DNA from: Pontibacillus chungwhensis BH030062
GTDB lineage: Bacteria > Bacillota > Bacilli > Bacillales > BH030062
Direction of reading: 5' to 3'
NCBI RefSeq assembly: GCF_000770675.1
Contig: NZ_AVBG01000002.1
Location: 248,001 to 312,000, forward strand
DNA: 64,000 nt
Shown here: positions 26,123-34,342 of the stretch, one piece after another
Numbering within the stretch: the first letter of the stretch is position 1
Layout: each line of letters begins with the position of its first letter
Notes under the pieces: model-generated
The model's input: only the letters and a program-made list of their open reading frames with translations
What the model was told of the DNA's origin: nothing
The model's database searches: none
Translations under genes and position numbers: made by a program

Positions 26123-26135
26123 GTCATCTGATGAC
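26123..26135. promoter_or_regulatory. LutR-type operator upstream of lutA
   Basis: The palindrome GTCATC-T-GATGAC, identical in its core to the one before the nearby permease gene, lies 43-55 bp before lutA. I recall TCATC-N-GATGA as the B. subtilis LutR site. The -10/-35 here is not clear; TACAAT at 26171-26176 on the minus strand is one candidate. Confidence 0.7.
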
Positions 26136-26187
26136 TAGGTAACACCAAAGCCTCTTTCACCCAAAAGAAGCCATTGTATTAGACATT

Positions 26188-26898
26188 CTATTTGTTTATA
26201 AATTGATTTAAGGCTTGCTCAACTTTCGTGAGATGCTCAAACATAAGTGATTTTGCATGCTCTTTATCTCGGTTTTGAATGGCTTCCATGATCTTGCGGT
26301 GTTCCTCAAGCAGTGTTGTTGTCTTTTGCTCAGAGTGAAGCCATAATCGACGCGTTTCTCGCATCGTTTCCATCATAATCTCTGAAACACTGTTCATTAA
26401 ATTAATTAACATCTGGTTATGTGTAGCATGAGCGATCGCTAAATGAAACTCTAGATCCGCCTCTTCGCCTAAATCACCGTTACCCTTTGCCTGCTCCATT
26501 GCAATTAGCGCTTGTTGCATAGCATCGAGATCTTCTTTGGTATAATGTGTAGCTGCTGATTCTACAGCACCTATTTCTAGTATTTTACGTACTTCTAGTA
26601 ATTCTTTAATGTCTTCCTGCTTCATTAAGAAAGCAACAGAAACCGGTACTGAAAACCTAGAAGGGTCAAATTGCTTTACGAAAGTCCCTTCTCCTTGACG
26701 CATCTCAAGAAGCCCCATGGCTCTTAAAGCGCTTAAAGCCTCACGAATGGCAGAGCGACCTACTTGAAAGCTTTTAGCTAAGCTTTCTACTGAATCCAAT
26801 CGATCTCCGGGCTGTAAATCTCCCGTTCTCAACATATCTATTAACGAGTCTGCAACTTCTTCATATATTTTTCTAGCACGTATTTGTTTGTATTCCAT
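26188..26898 (-). CDS. lutR: GntR/FadR-family lactate regulator LutR
   Basis: Transcription factor of 236 residues. An N-terminal winged helix-turn-helix (about 5-70) contains SVESLAKSFQVGRSAIREAL. A C-terminal all-helical FCD domain (about 85-230) has residues typical of metal- and ligand-binding pockets (Asp and His in EADLEFHLAIAHATHN and EHRKIMEAI). In B. subtilis LutR represses lutABC and lutP until L-lactate is present. It lies 107 bp upstream of lutA on the same strand. ATG 26898 has GGAGG 8 nt upstream, better than the longer frame. Three matching palindromes nearby support this assignment. Confidence 0.9.
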   Translation of the reverse strand: MEYKQIRARKIYEEVADSLIDMLRTGDLQPGDRLDSVESLAKSFQVGRSAIREALSALRAMGLLEMRQGEGTFVKQFDPSRFSVPVSVAFLMKQEDIKELLEVRKILEIGAVESAATHYTKEDLDAMQQALIAMEQAKGNGDLGEEADLEFHLAIAHATHNQMLINLMNSVSEIMMETMRETRRLWLHSEQKTTTLLEEHRKIMEAIQNRDKEHAKSLMFEHLTKVEQALNQFINK

Positions 26899-26993
26899 GA
26901 TGTCATCCTCCAACTTCAAGTAAAACCTACCATTATTCTAATGGAAATCCTTGAATTTGGAAAGAAACCGGTATCATTACACCCATTCTTTTT

Positions 26994-28580
26994 TTACAAA
27001 ATGTTGAGAAGGATAAATCCGCCTATTCCAGCTAACACCCCATAAAGGATGGCAGGTCCGAGTGTTTTACGGATAATGTCTCCTTCTTTCCCGGTCAACC
27101 CTACGACCGCAGTAGCTGCTACTACATTATGAACACAAATCATGTTCCCTGCCGCTGCGCCAATGACTTGGACAGCAAGAACAACGTCTGTATTTAAGCC
27201 GGTCTGATTTGCGATGCTATATTGAACAGGTGAGAAGGTGAGGGTTGAGACTGTTGCACTCCCCGTGATAAAGGCACCTAATTCACCTAAAAATGGTGCC
27301 ACAAAGATCCACATCGGGCCAAAAGCACCTGCCAATGATTGTGCAATGTACTGCGGCATGCTTAAAAGATCTTCCCCATTCAACCCAGAGTTTGTAAACA
27401 CTTGTACAAGAGCTAGAGTAAATAGTAACGCAAGGCCTGCACTTTTTATGGAGCCAAGGGATTTTGCAGCTGCAGTTGTGAAGTTATTAAATGATTTTCT
27501 TTGAATTACAACAGCTAATAAAGCCGCTATAATGAGAACCGTGCCCGGTGAATAAAGAACTTGCCACCCTGAGGAAATTTGCTCGTACCCCAGTATATTT
27601 TCCCAAGATAGATCAAAGACATTGAGCGTAAACTGTTTCACTTGAGGGATAATTCTCGTGATTAATAGAAGAAGAACCACTACTACATAAGGAGACCACG
27701 CTCTAAGAAGACCCATGTTAGACTGGTCCTTCTCTTCCTCGAAGCCACCTTCTAGAGCGTCCTTCCACTCCCCTTTTGGTAATAAGACTCCATTTTTAGC
27801 TGTCACTGTTGCTACTATTAATCCTGTTAGCGATGCTAGTATCGATACGAATTCATGTCCGAAAAGAGAGGCATACAAAAGAGCTGATAAGGAATAGGTC
27901 GCTCCTACTAAAAGCGTCCATGGTAAGTAAGACAAAGCATTGGACCAGCCTTTTTTCTTTCCAAAGAAAAAGGTTAAGATAAACACGAGAACAAACGGAA
28001 TAAATGTGGCCCCCATCAGATCAATCATAGTGATCTTAACACCCACATCTTGATAGAATGATAGGTTCGCACCAGGTATATTACTTAAACCAACTTGAAC
28101 CGGCGTCCCTACTGCACCAAATGAAACAGCTGAGCTATCCGCAATAAGCGCCAATGCTGCAGCAGCCATAGGTGTAAATCCTAACGCAACCATTAAAGGT
28201 CCCGTCACAGCAGCCGGAGTTCCAAACCCTGCAGCTCCTTCAATCAAAGAACCAAATAAAAAAGCCACAATGACAACTTGAACTCTCATGTCACCAGATA
28301 TACTTCGAAACCCCTTGTTAATCCTACTGACCGCTCCTGTGTTTCGGAGAGTATCTAGTAACACAATGGCACCAAATAAGATTAATAATATCGTTAATGC
28401 CTTATGTGTCCCCTGGAGAATAGAAGCAATAATCACTTCTCCCCCAACTCCCCAAACGGTCAAAGCTAATAAAATGACAATAATAGCACTAAAAAACATT
28501 CCTTTTACTGCTGACATACGTAGCAAAACGAGAAACAAAAACGGTGCAATAATGGCACTCAGTGCCGCCAAAATAAGCAT
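26994..28580 (-). CDS. lutP: L-lactate permease (copy 1)
   Basis: Lactate permease of the LctP/LldP family, 528 residues, with about 13 membrane helices, importing lactate with a proton. Family stretches include [53 protein letters not shown] and [12 protein letters not shown]. The start is set at ATG 28580 (MLILAALSA) because it aligns with the start of copy 2 and has GGGGGA 9 nt upstream; the reading frame extends to 28616. A sigma-A promoter, LutR palindrome and cre site lie in the 120 bp upstream. Its nearest paralogue is 0.8 kb away. Confidence 0.92.
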   Translation of the reverse strand: MLILAALSAIIAPFLFLVLLRMSAVKGMFFSAIIVILLALTVWGVGGEVIIASILQGTHKALTILLILFGAIVLLDTLRNTGAVSRINKGFRSISGDMRVQVVIVAFLFGSLIEGAAGFGTPAAVTGPLMVALGFTPMAAAALALIADSSAVSFGAVGTPVQVGLSNIPGANLSFYQDVGVKITMIDLMGATFIPFVLVFILTFFFGKKKGWSNALSYLPWTLLVGATYSLSALLYASLFGHEFVSILASLTGLIVATVTAKNGVLLPKGEWKDALEGGFEEEKDQSNMGLLRAWSPYVVVVLLLLITRIIPQVKQFTLNVFDLSWENILGYEQISSGWQVLYSPGTVLIIAALLAVVIQRKSFNNFTTAAAKSLGSIKSAGLALLFTLALVQVFTNSGLNGEDLLSMPQYIAQSLAGAFGPMWIFVAPFLGELGAFITGSATVSTLTFSPVQYSIANQTGLNTDVVLAVQVIGAAAGNMICVHNVVAATAVVGLTGKEGDIIRKTLGPAILYGVLAGIGGFILLNIL

Positions 28581-28611
28581 CTCCCACATTCCCCCTGATC
28601 GATTTAAATTA

Positions 28612-28625
28612 CGCAAGCGCTTTCA
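28612..28625. promoter_or_regulatory. Probable CcpA site (cre) before lutP copy 1
   Basis: CGCAAGCGCTTTCA matches the TGNAANCGNWWNCA consensus at all but the first base. It lies downstream of the promoter and operator, where CcpA binding would block elongation. Confidence 0.55.
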
Positions 28626-28639
28626 ATTTATTTTATTAA

Positions 28640-28666
28640 AAAGCAGGTCATCAGATGACCTGCTTT
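28640..28666. promoter_or_regulatory. LutR-type operator before lutP copy 1
   Basis: A perfect 27-bp palindrome centred at 28653, with core GTCATC-A-GATGAC and flanking AGCAG/CTGCT. It begins about 7 bp downstream of the -10 box, so bound repressor would cover the transcription start. Confidence 0.8.
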
Positions 28667-28672
28667 AGAAAC

Positions 28673-28701
28673 ATAGTAATGGAAAATGGAAGTGTTTTCA
28701 A
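28673..28701 (-). promoter_or_regulatory. lutP copy 1 sigma-A promoter
   Basis: TTGAAA (-35, 28696-28701) and TACTAT (-10, 28673-28678) with a 17-nt spacer on the minus strand. Confidence 0.7.
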
Positions 28702-28784
28702 TAACTTCTTGAAATTTCTTTAATTGAGATGAAAGGCTTTGTGTGAATAGAGCTGGATTGTTGAAGACTCGAAGCTGAGAAGAG

Positions 28785-28958
28785 GTTTCCGTCAACTTTA
28801 ATGGAGCGTAAGGTGGGCCTGGAAATCACTCGCTTTCCGCGGGCGAGCTGTCGAGCCTCCTCGGGAAAACCACCCTGCGGGGTCTCGTCGACCTCTTTCT
28901 CCCGCAGGAGTCTCGCAATTTCCAGGCCCACCTTTGCCAAATAGGGAGAGACGGAAAC
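28785..28958. repeat. Dispersed palindromic element, subfamily A
   Basis: Ends GTTTCCGTC (28785-28793) and GACGGAAAC (28950-28958) pair. Inner arms AGGTGGGCCTGGAAA and complement also pair. The interior carries CTCGCTTTCCGCGGG, CTGCGGGGTCTCG and CCCGCAGGAGTCTCGC. It is paired with a subfamily B copy 46 bp away. Confidence 0.85.
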
Positions 28959-29004
28959 GAATCATATTTGTGGGAGAGGGGGCTTAAAAGCAACTATAAT
29001 AAGC

Positions 29005-29301
29005 AGGTCCGTTCACCTAATTAACGTCAGGGCAGGCTTGGGGACTGCGAGACTCCCGCGGGGTAAGGAGCCTATCCAGTTCCGGAGTGGAGGACCTAGC
29101 GAGATAAGTCATCTTTTTTACAAAGGCTAATCGCCTTTTCCAAAAAGCTGACTTATCCGTACGGTCCTAGGCACCACTCCTGCACTTTAAAATCTAGGGG
29201 AGACCCCGGAAAGCGCGTAGCGATTGAGGAGGCTTCCCAGCTCCCCGCAGGAAAGCGAGTGGTCCCCAAGCCTGCCCTAGCACTCTTATAGCAACGGACC
29301 T
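29005..29301. repeat. Dispersed palindromic element, subfamily B with nested palindrome
   Basis: Ends AGGTCCGTT (29005-29013) and AACGGACCT (29293-29301) pair, as do inner AGGGCAGGCTTGGGGAC arms. At 297 bp it is about 120 bp longer than its relatives because of an insert around 29084-29180. The insert has its own inverted ends (GGAGTGG.../...CCACTCC) and inner arms GATAAGTCA/TGACTTATC. Confidence 0.85.
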
Positions 29302-29337
29302 TATCTCAATATCGAGCCTCTTCCTTAGAGCCAAATA

Positions 29338-29365
29338 AAAGCGATCCTTTTGTAAGGATCGCTTT
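29338..29365 (-). terminator. Terminator of lutP copy 2
   Basis: AAAGCGATCCTTT pairs with AAGGATCGCTTT (29338-29349 with 29354-29365) a few bases after the stop; minus-strand tail TTATTT. Confidence 0.8.
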
Positions 29366-29370
29366 AACAG

Positions 29371-30954
29371 TTATAAGGATAAAAGAATAAACCCGCCTAA
29401 TCCAGCTAAGGCACCGTAGAGAAGTGCTGGTCCTAGGGTTTTTCGGATAATATCTCCTTCTTTACCAGCCAGGCCTACGACTGCGGATGCTGCTACTACG
29501 TTATGGACGCAAATCATATTTCCGGCTGAAGAACCCATCACTTGCACAGCAAGAACAATATTACTATCCATATTGGTTTGCGTTGCAATACTGTGCTGAA
29601 CTGGTGCAAAGGTTAGGTTTGAAACTGTTGCGCTTCCTGTAATGAATGAGCCAAGCTCTCCAAGGTATGGAGCGACAAAGATCCACATGGAACCAAATCC
29701 CCCAGCAAGTGACTTGGCGATGTATTGAGGCATACTTGCTAATTCATTGCCATTAATCCCGGAATTCGTGAAAACTTGCACCAATGCTAATGTAAAGAGT
29801 AAAGCTAATCCAGCGTTTTTGATTGAACCAACAGCTTTTACTGAAGCGCTCGCAAATGTTGAAAAAGACTTTCTCTGAATGACTAAAGCTACTAAAGCTG
29901 CTACTACTAAAACTGTTCCAGGAGAATATAAGACTTGCCATCCAGATGAGATCCCTTCAAATCCGAGGATACCTTCCCAGGAAAGGTCTAAAACATTTAG
30001 CGTAAATTGTTTAACTGGAGTTACAATGCGTGTAATCAATAATAGTGCTACAACAACTAGGTAAGGAGCCCAGGCAGTTAGTAAACTCATAGGAGAAGCA
30101 TTTTCATCTTCTTCAAAATCTTCTTGTAATGCTTCTTTCCACTCTTCTTTCGGGAGCAAGATCCCTTTATTGGCAGTTACTGTAGCAACGACTAACCCTG
30201 TCAATGCTGCTAATATGGATACAAATTCATGACCGAACCAGGTAGCATATAAAAGAGCTGAAATCGAATACGTTAACCCAATCATTAAAGACCATAGTAA
30301 CAATGGTACGGAAGATTTAAACCCTTTTCCCTTGCCAAAGAAAATGGTTAATATGAGAATCAATATAAATGGAACAAAGGTTGCCCCTAAGAGATCAATT
30401 TGAGTAACTTTCACGGCTATTGTTTGAAAGAAATGGAGGTCAGCGCCTGGCACATTACTAAGCCCAACTTGAACAGGTGTACCTACTGCCCCAAAGGATA
30501 CGGCTGAGCTGTCGGCAATTAGAGCAAGCGCTGCCGCCGCCATCGGTGTAAATCCTAAGGCTACCATTAAAGGACCTGTAACTACAGCTGGTGTGCCAAA
30601 CCCTGCGGCCCCTTCAATTAAAGAACCAAAAAGGAAAGCCACAATGACTACTTGAACTCTCATATCTTTAGAAATATTTCGGAACCCCTGATTTATGCGC
30701 GTAACAGCTCCTGTCCCGCGTAACGTTTCTAAGAGCACGATGGCCCCGAACAGAATGAGAAGAATCGTTAAAGCTTTATGAGTGCCTTGCAATATAGAAG
30801 CTAAGATAACATTACTCCCCACTCCCCATACTGTAAAAGATAAAAGGATTACAATAATGGCGCTAAACAACATTCCTTTTACAGCTGACATGCGGAGTAA
30901 AACTAAAAAGATAAACGGAGCTATGATGGCACTTAATGCACTCAATACAAGCAT
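29371..30954 (-). CDS. lutP: L-lactate permease (copy 2)
   Basis: Second lactate permease, 527 residues, with the same family stretches as copy 1 ([46 protein letters not shown]). The two align along their whole length, with most differences in loops such as the acidic one near residue 285. ATG 30954 has GAGGAGGA 8 nt upstream. It has its own sigma-A promoter and a LutR-like palindrome in the same arrangement as copy 1 but no matching cre that I can see, so the copies may differ in catabolite control. It is separated from copy 1 by two palindromic repeats, consistent with an old tandem duplication. Glycolate is an alternative substrate in this family. Confidence 0.92.
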   Translation of the reverse strand: MLVLSALSAIIAPFIFLVLLRMSAVKGMLFSAIIVILLSFTVWGVGSNVILASILQGTHKALTILLILFGAIVLLETLRGTGAVTRINQGFRNISKDMRVQVVIVAFLFGSLIEGAAGFGTPAVVTGPLMVALGFTPMAAAALALIADSSAVSFGAVGTPVQVGLSNVPGADLHFFQTIAVKVTQIDLLGATFVPFILILILTIFFGKGKGFKSSVPLLLWSLMIGLTYSISALLYATWFGHEFVSILAALTGLVVATVTANKGILLPKEEWKEALQEDFEEDENASPMSLLTAWAPYLVVVALLLITRIVTPVKQFTLNVLDLSWEGILGFEGISSGWQVLYSPGTVLVVAALVALVIQRKSFSTFASASVKAVGSIKNAGLALLFTLALVQVFTNSGINGNELASMPQYIAKSLAGGFGSMWIFVAPYLGELGSFITGSATVSNLTFAPVQHSIATQTNMDSNIVLAVQVMGSSAGNMICVHNVVAASAVVGLAGKEGDIIRKTLGPALLYGALAGLGGFILLSL

Positions 30955-31013
30955 TACGAATTCCTCCTCACTTTATATAAAACTCGACACTCTATGAATA
31001 AGCCATTTTATTT

Positions 31014-31034
31014 GTCAGTCGTCAGATGACTGAC
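31014..31034. promoter_or_regulatory. LutR-type operator before lutP copy 2
   Basis: A 21-bp palindrome centred at 31024, GTCAGTCGTC-A-GATGACTGAC, with one mismatched pair. Its centre is 20 bp from the -10 box, exactly the spacing seen at copy 1. Confidence 0.75.
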
Positions 31035-31043
31035 TCTACCTTA

Positions 31044-31072
31044 ATCATATTCCGAAAGAGGGGGGATCTCAA
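31044..31072 (-). promoter_or_regulatory. lutP copy 2 sigma-A promoter
   Basis: TTGAGA (-35, 31067-31072) and TATGAT (-10, 31044-31049) with a 17-nt spacer on the minus strand; five of six matches in each box. Confidence 0.75.
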
Positions 31073-31128
31073 TAGATACTGGTGACAAAGTTGTGTGCAT
31101 TGTGTGGCGAATTCGTTACAGCATTTCC

Positions 31129-33327
31129 TCACACGGTTTTACTTGCATAAACGGCGGTCTTTGTCTCTTTTGGTGCCACAAGAACAGGCCACCAAAACGG
31201 AGCTCCTCTCCATCCTTGTTCTTTCTTTCCTTGCTGATGGAGAAGAATAAGAGCTGGGACATGTGTAGCCACATTACGCGCTACAGCAAGCTCTCCTTGT
31301 CCATTTCCTGGAGTATCTGGAGATGACTCAAAGCGCCCGTTCTGATCTAGTCGTTTAATTTGACGACCTTGACGCATGACAATCCACACATACCCCTTTT
31401 CCGTAGATTCGTGTTCATTAGAAAGGTAATGAAGCATAGATTGATAATCTTCTAGATTCCACTCATACCCATGTTCCATTTCAATCGTCTGATGGATATG
31501 ATCAAGAATCTCACTCGCCGCTTCTACTGGTATGAGAAACGCTTCTCCCTTGTGTTTAACAGCAGAAACACGCCATTTCTCAAGCTGTTTTGTTACGTGA
31601 TTGACCGTCTTTTGGATGTTTGTTTTGTAGCCGGTTTGGAATCCAATAGGTAACATACGTTTATGAGGTTTCATCATTCTTATATTTGATAAAAGGATCT
31701 TATTAGGACTACATGGTATGATCTCTTCCATCGAATCTTTCTGGATAAACACTACCCCCTGCTCATGTCCACCTCGCTCAAAGGACTCCCTAAGCTCTGT
31801 ATCAAATTCATGAATCCGCTCCATAACGTCGTAAATACTCCGAGTCGTGTAAAAGCGAGTTACCGCCACATCCTCAATTGGCCGAGCCCCATACATACGT
31901 GAGTGCTGAAGAACGGTATCTTGTTGAAAAGACTTTGGATTACGTCCATAGAAGAAGCCGATTAAGTTTCCAATTGTAATTCCACGATCTAATATTTGTC
32001 CTCCTATGAACACATTCATCGGAGCTCTTAGTTGGAGCTGCCCTGTATGATCAAGAAGCTCATTCACATCCTTTTCTGAATTAACAACGGAACTGACCAC
32101 ATGTTCTTCTAATACAGCCTTCCGAACTTCGTAAAATATTTCTTGGAAAGAGGGATTCGGACCTTCCCCTTTAGAAACAGAACAAATGAGATCCTTATAA
32201 GAAGCTTCTATAAGATCCCGAAAAATGGGATCATCGTTTTGAGCGCTTTCTTTAAGTTGAGCATCCATCCGATTTAACAATTCTTCTTGCCAGGCATGGG
32301 CCATTTTCCCCCTCTCCGTATGAATCATAAATGAATATTTCTCCATACGAAGTCCGCTTTTTCGTTGCTGCCACCTACGGATTGAACTCCCCACGATGAA
32401 GTTAACGAATGCTTCTCTGATATTGTTAATGTTTTTTTGATAGAGAAGCTCATTAAGTTTTATTCTGCGCCTGTCCAGTTTCTTCATTACTTCAAGCTCC
32501 CGGTCGTCTACCTCATGAAAAAGGTAAGATGCTAAGTGATCGTCATCTTTAGACTTCTCGAAATACATCTCTCCACCTACGTACTGATCATGAACAGGCA
32601 CGAGCTCAGTAAAAGCAGGGCGAACAGGTTGGAACACTTTATTCTCATGAATTCGTCGCTCTTCTGGTTGTAGGTACAAAGAATAAGGTGTTGCCGTTAC
32701 TTGCAAGTAAGAAGTTGATGTGAGAACTTCACGTAACTCGTCAATCTTCCCTGAAATAACGCGCATCTCTTGAATATTAGCTTCTGTATTCTTTTGATAG
32801 GCAACACTTGCAAAGTCTGCCTCGTCGTCAATGAAAAGGATCCGCTTAGAAGACAAATCAGGATAATTCTCAAACAAAGTCTGTTTCAATCGATCCATAT
32901 TTTTGGTTTCTTTCTTAACAATGAGCGCAAGCTTCTGGCGGCGCTCCCATTTCCTTAAGTTATCAGGTAAGCTCATAATATCAAATACACGCATTTGATC
33001 ATCTTGGATGGGAGAAGCGAATTCCTGTTGCACTCGGACATACGTTTGTCTGGCTAATGCATTTGTCCCTTTTGTAAGGATGATAACAAGATCATATCCG
33101 TTATCATAAGCTAGCCCCATAATCCCTAGAAACGTACGGGTTTTTCCTGATTGTACCTTACCAAGCAGCATACCCGGACGATTAGAGCTTGTACGTTCTT
33201 TTACTAAATTCTTCACTGTGTTCTCAATACACTGTGTTGTTTCCCACTTGTATTCTTTCTCTTTTTTTAAGGTTTGATAAAACTGACCATCTAATCTGAT
33301 AGACTGATCAAGGCTGACTGACATCAT
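31129..33327 (-). CDS. Orphan Z1-domain superfamily 2 ATPase
   Basis: Helicase-like ATPase of 732 residues with the Z1 domain, a module mostly known from restriction and phage-defence gene clusters. Visible motifs: Walker A GKVQSGKT (about 56-63), Walker B IDDEADF (166-172), motif III-like TATPYS (211-216), GGQILDRGIT (about 442-451) and the arginine-finger region QHSRMYGAR (474-482). The C-terminal 150 residues are unassigned. ATG 33327, 5 nt after AGAGGAG, is preferred to the in-frame GTG at 33333. No methyltransferase, nuclease or other defence gene is adjacent; neighbours are a lactate permease and a phosphatase. DNA translocation or remodelling is likely, but its role alone is unknown. 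No terminator is visible before the permease promoter. Confidence 0.8.
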   Translation of the reverse strand: MMSVSLDQSIRLDGQFYQTLKKEKEYKWETTQCIENTVKNLVKERTSSNRPGMLLGKVQSGKTRTFLGIMGLAYDNGYDLVIILTKGTNALARQTYVRVQQEFASPIQDDQMRVFDIMSLPDNLRKWERRQKLALIVKKETKNMDRLKQTLFENYPDLSSKRILFIDDEADFASVAYQKNTEANIQEMRVISGKIDELREVLTSTSYLQVTATPYSLYLQPEERRIHENKVFQPVRPAFTELVPVHDQYVGGEMYFEKSKDDDHLASYLFHEVDDRELEVMKKLDRRRIKLNELLYQKNINNIREAFVNFIVGSSIRRWQQRKSGLRMEKYSFMIHTERGKMAHAWQEELLNRMDAQLKESAQNDDPIFRDLIEASYKDLICSVSKGEGPNPSFQEIFYEVRKAVLEEHVVSSVVNSEKDVNELLDHTGQLQLRAPMNVFIGGQILDRGITIGNLIGFFYGRNPKSFQQDTVLQHSRMYGARPIEDVAVTRFYTTRSIYDVMERIHEFDTELRESFERGGHEQGVVFIQKDSMEEIIPCSPNKILLSNIRMMKPHKRMLPIGFQTGYKTNIQKTVNHVTKQLEKWRVSAVKHKGEAFLIPVEAASEILDHIHQTIEMEHGYEWNLEDYQSMLHYLSNEHESTEKGYVWIVMRQGRQIKRLDQNGRFESSPDTPGNGQGELAVARNVATHVPALILLHQQGKKEQGWRGAPFWWPVLVAPKETKTAVYASKTV

Positions 33328-33555
33328 GGTCACTCCTCTTTATTCGTTCCATAAAAAGAGCCATCCCCCTTCAAACAGAGCAACGGCTTTTCTTTAATCT
33401 ACAACCTAGTATAACAAATTCCCCTATATTGAGGCAGGGGGATGGAGAGCTAATTCAGGCTTAGTACTACCGCTTTATGAAACCAAACTAACCCCAAGGT
33501 TCTCCTTTGTATCGTTTTATATTAAAATGAAGGGGCTAAGATAGGAGGCGTTACA

Positions 33556-34302
33556 TTGGAACATAAAGACATCAAATTAATCGCATTAGATATGGACGGG
33601 ACTTTGTTAAGCCCTAACCATGAAATTTCTGAAGCCAATAAAGAGGCTATTCACAAAGCAAAACAAAAAGGAATTCACGTTGTAATTAGCACGGGCCGTT
33701 CCTTACCCAATTGCAAGGAAGTTATAGAACCATTAGGTGAATCAGCATATCTCATTACAATTAACGGCGGTGAGATTTATGATGAAAGCTTCAACCTTGT
33801 GGAACGTAACCCTTTAAGTGGTAAGGATGTTCGACACCTGTGGGACCTGACCAATAAGCACAACGCATTTTTCTGGTCTTCCACTGTAGAAGGACGCTTC
33901 AACAGTCATGAGCCCTTTGAAAAGGAAGTTGAAGATTATCAATGGCTGAAATATGGGTTTGAGTTTGAGGACCCAGAGCTTAGAGAAACCATTCTAAGCG
34001 AACTAGAGAACAATGACGCGTTTGAAGTTACGAATTCAAGTCCTACGAATATTGAAGTCAACCCAGCAGGGATTAACAAAGCTACTGCGCTTCGAAAAGT
34101 GACAAGCTGGTTAGATTTAACGATGGATCAAGTAATGGCAGTCGGAGACAGCGTCAATGATCTGGCTATGATTCGCGAGGCTGGATACGGTGTAGCTATG
34201 GGGAATGCTCAGGATATCGTCAAAGAAGAGGCTCAGTGGGTCACGGCGACCAATAAAGAAGATGGCGTAGCCAAGGCAATTAACCATGTTTTAAACCAAT
34301 AA
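33556..34302 (+). CDS. Cof-type HAD-IIB phosphatase
   Basis: Haloacid dehalogenase-superfamily hydrolase of 248 residues. Motif I LDMDGTLLS contains the nucleophile Asp12 and acid/base Asp14, motif II is VISTGRS, and motif IV GDSVNDLAMI binds Mg2+ (about 193-202). A lysine in GINKATALRK serves motif III. The C2-type cap (about 80-180) is slightly smaller than in typical 270-residue Cof proteins. Members dephosphorylate sugar phosphates, nucleotides or flavin precursors; the substrate cannot be set here. The TTG at 33556 has AGGAGG 7 nt upstream. Monocistronic. Confidence 0.88.
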   Translation: MEHKDIKLIALDMDGTLLSPNHEISEANKEAIHKAKQKGIHVVISTGRSLPNCKEVIEPLGESAYLITINGGEIYDESFNLVERNPLSGKDVRHLWDLTNKHNAFFWSSTVEGRFNSHEPFEKEVEDYQWLKYGFEFEDPELRETILSELENNDAFEVTNSSPTNIEVNPAGINKATALRKVTSWLDLTMDQVMAVGDSVNDLAMIREAGYGVAMGNAQDIVKEEAQWVTATNKEDGVAKAINHVLNQ

Positions 34303-34306
34303 TACA

Positions 34307-34342
34307 AAAGCCAACACCACGAGGGTGTTGGCTTTCTTTTTT
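34307..34342. terminator. Bidirectional terminator
   Basis: AAAGCCAACACC (34307-34318) pairs with GGTGTTGGCTTT (34324-34335) followed by CTTTTTT. Serves the phosphatase gene and the convergent pullulanase gene. Confidence 0.88.

Noticed and set aside
28698-28940. 80-codon open frame between the lactate permease genes
   Set aside because: It is a read-through of the GC-rich palindromic element; similar spurious frames appear in other copies.
28785-29301. Insertion sequence or transposase gene
   Set aside because: No open frame resembling a transposase exists; the DNA is palindromic repeat only.
31129-34302. A defence island around the Z1 gene
   Set aside because: The flanking genes are a lactate permease and a HAD phosphatase; no methyltransferase, nuclease, toxin or integrase was seen.
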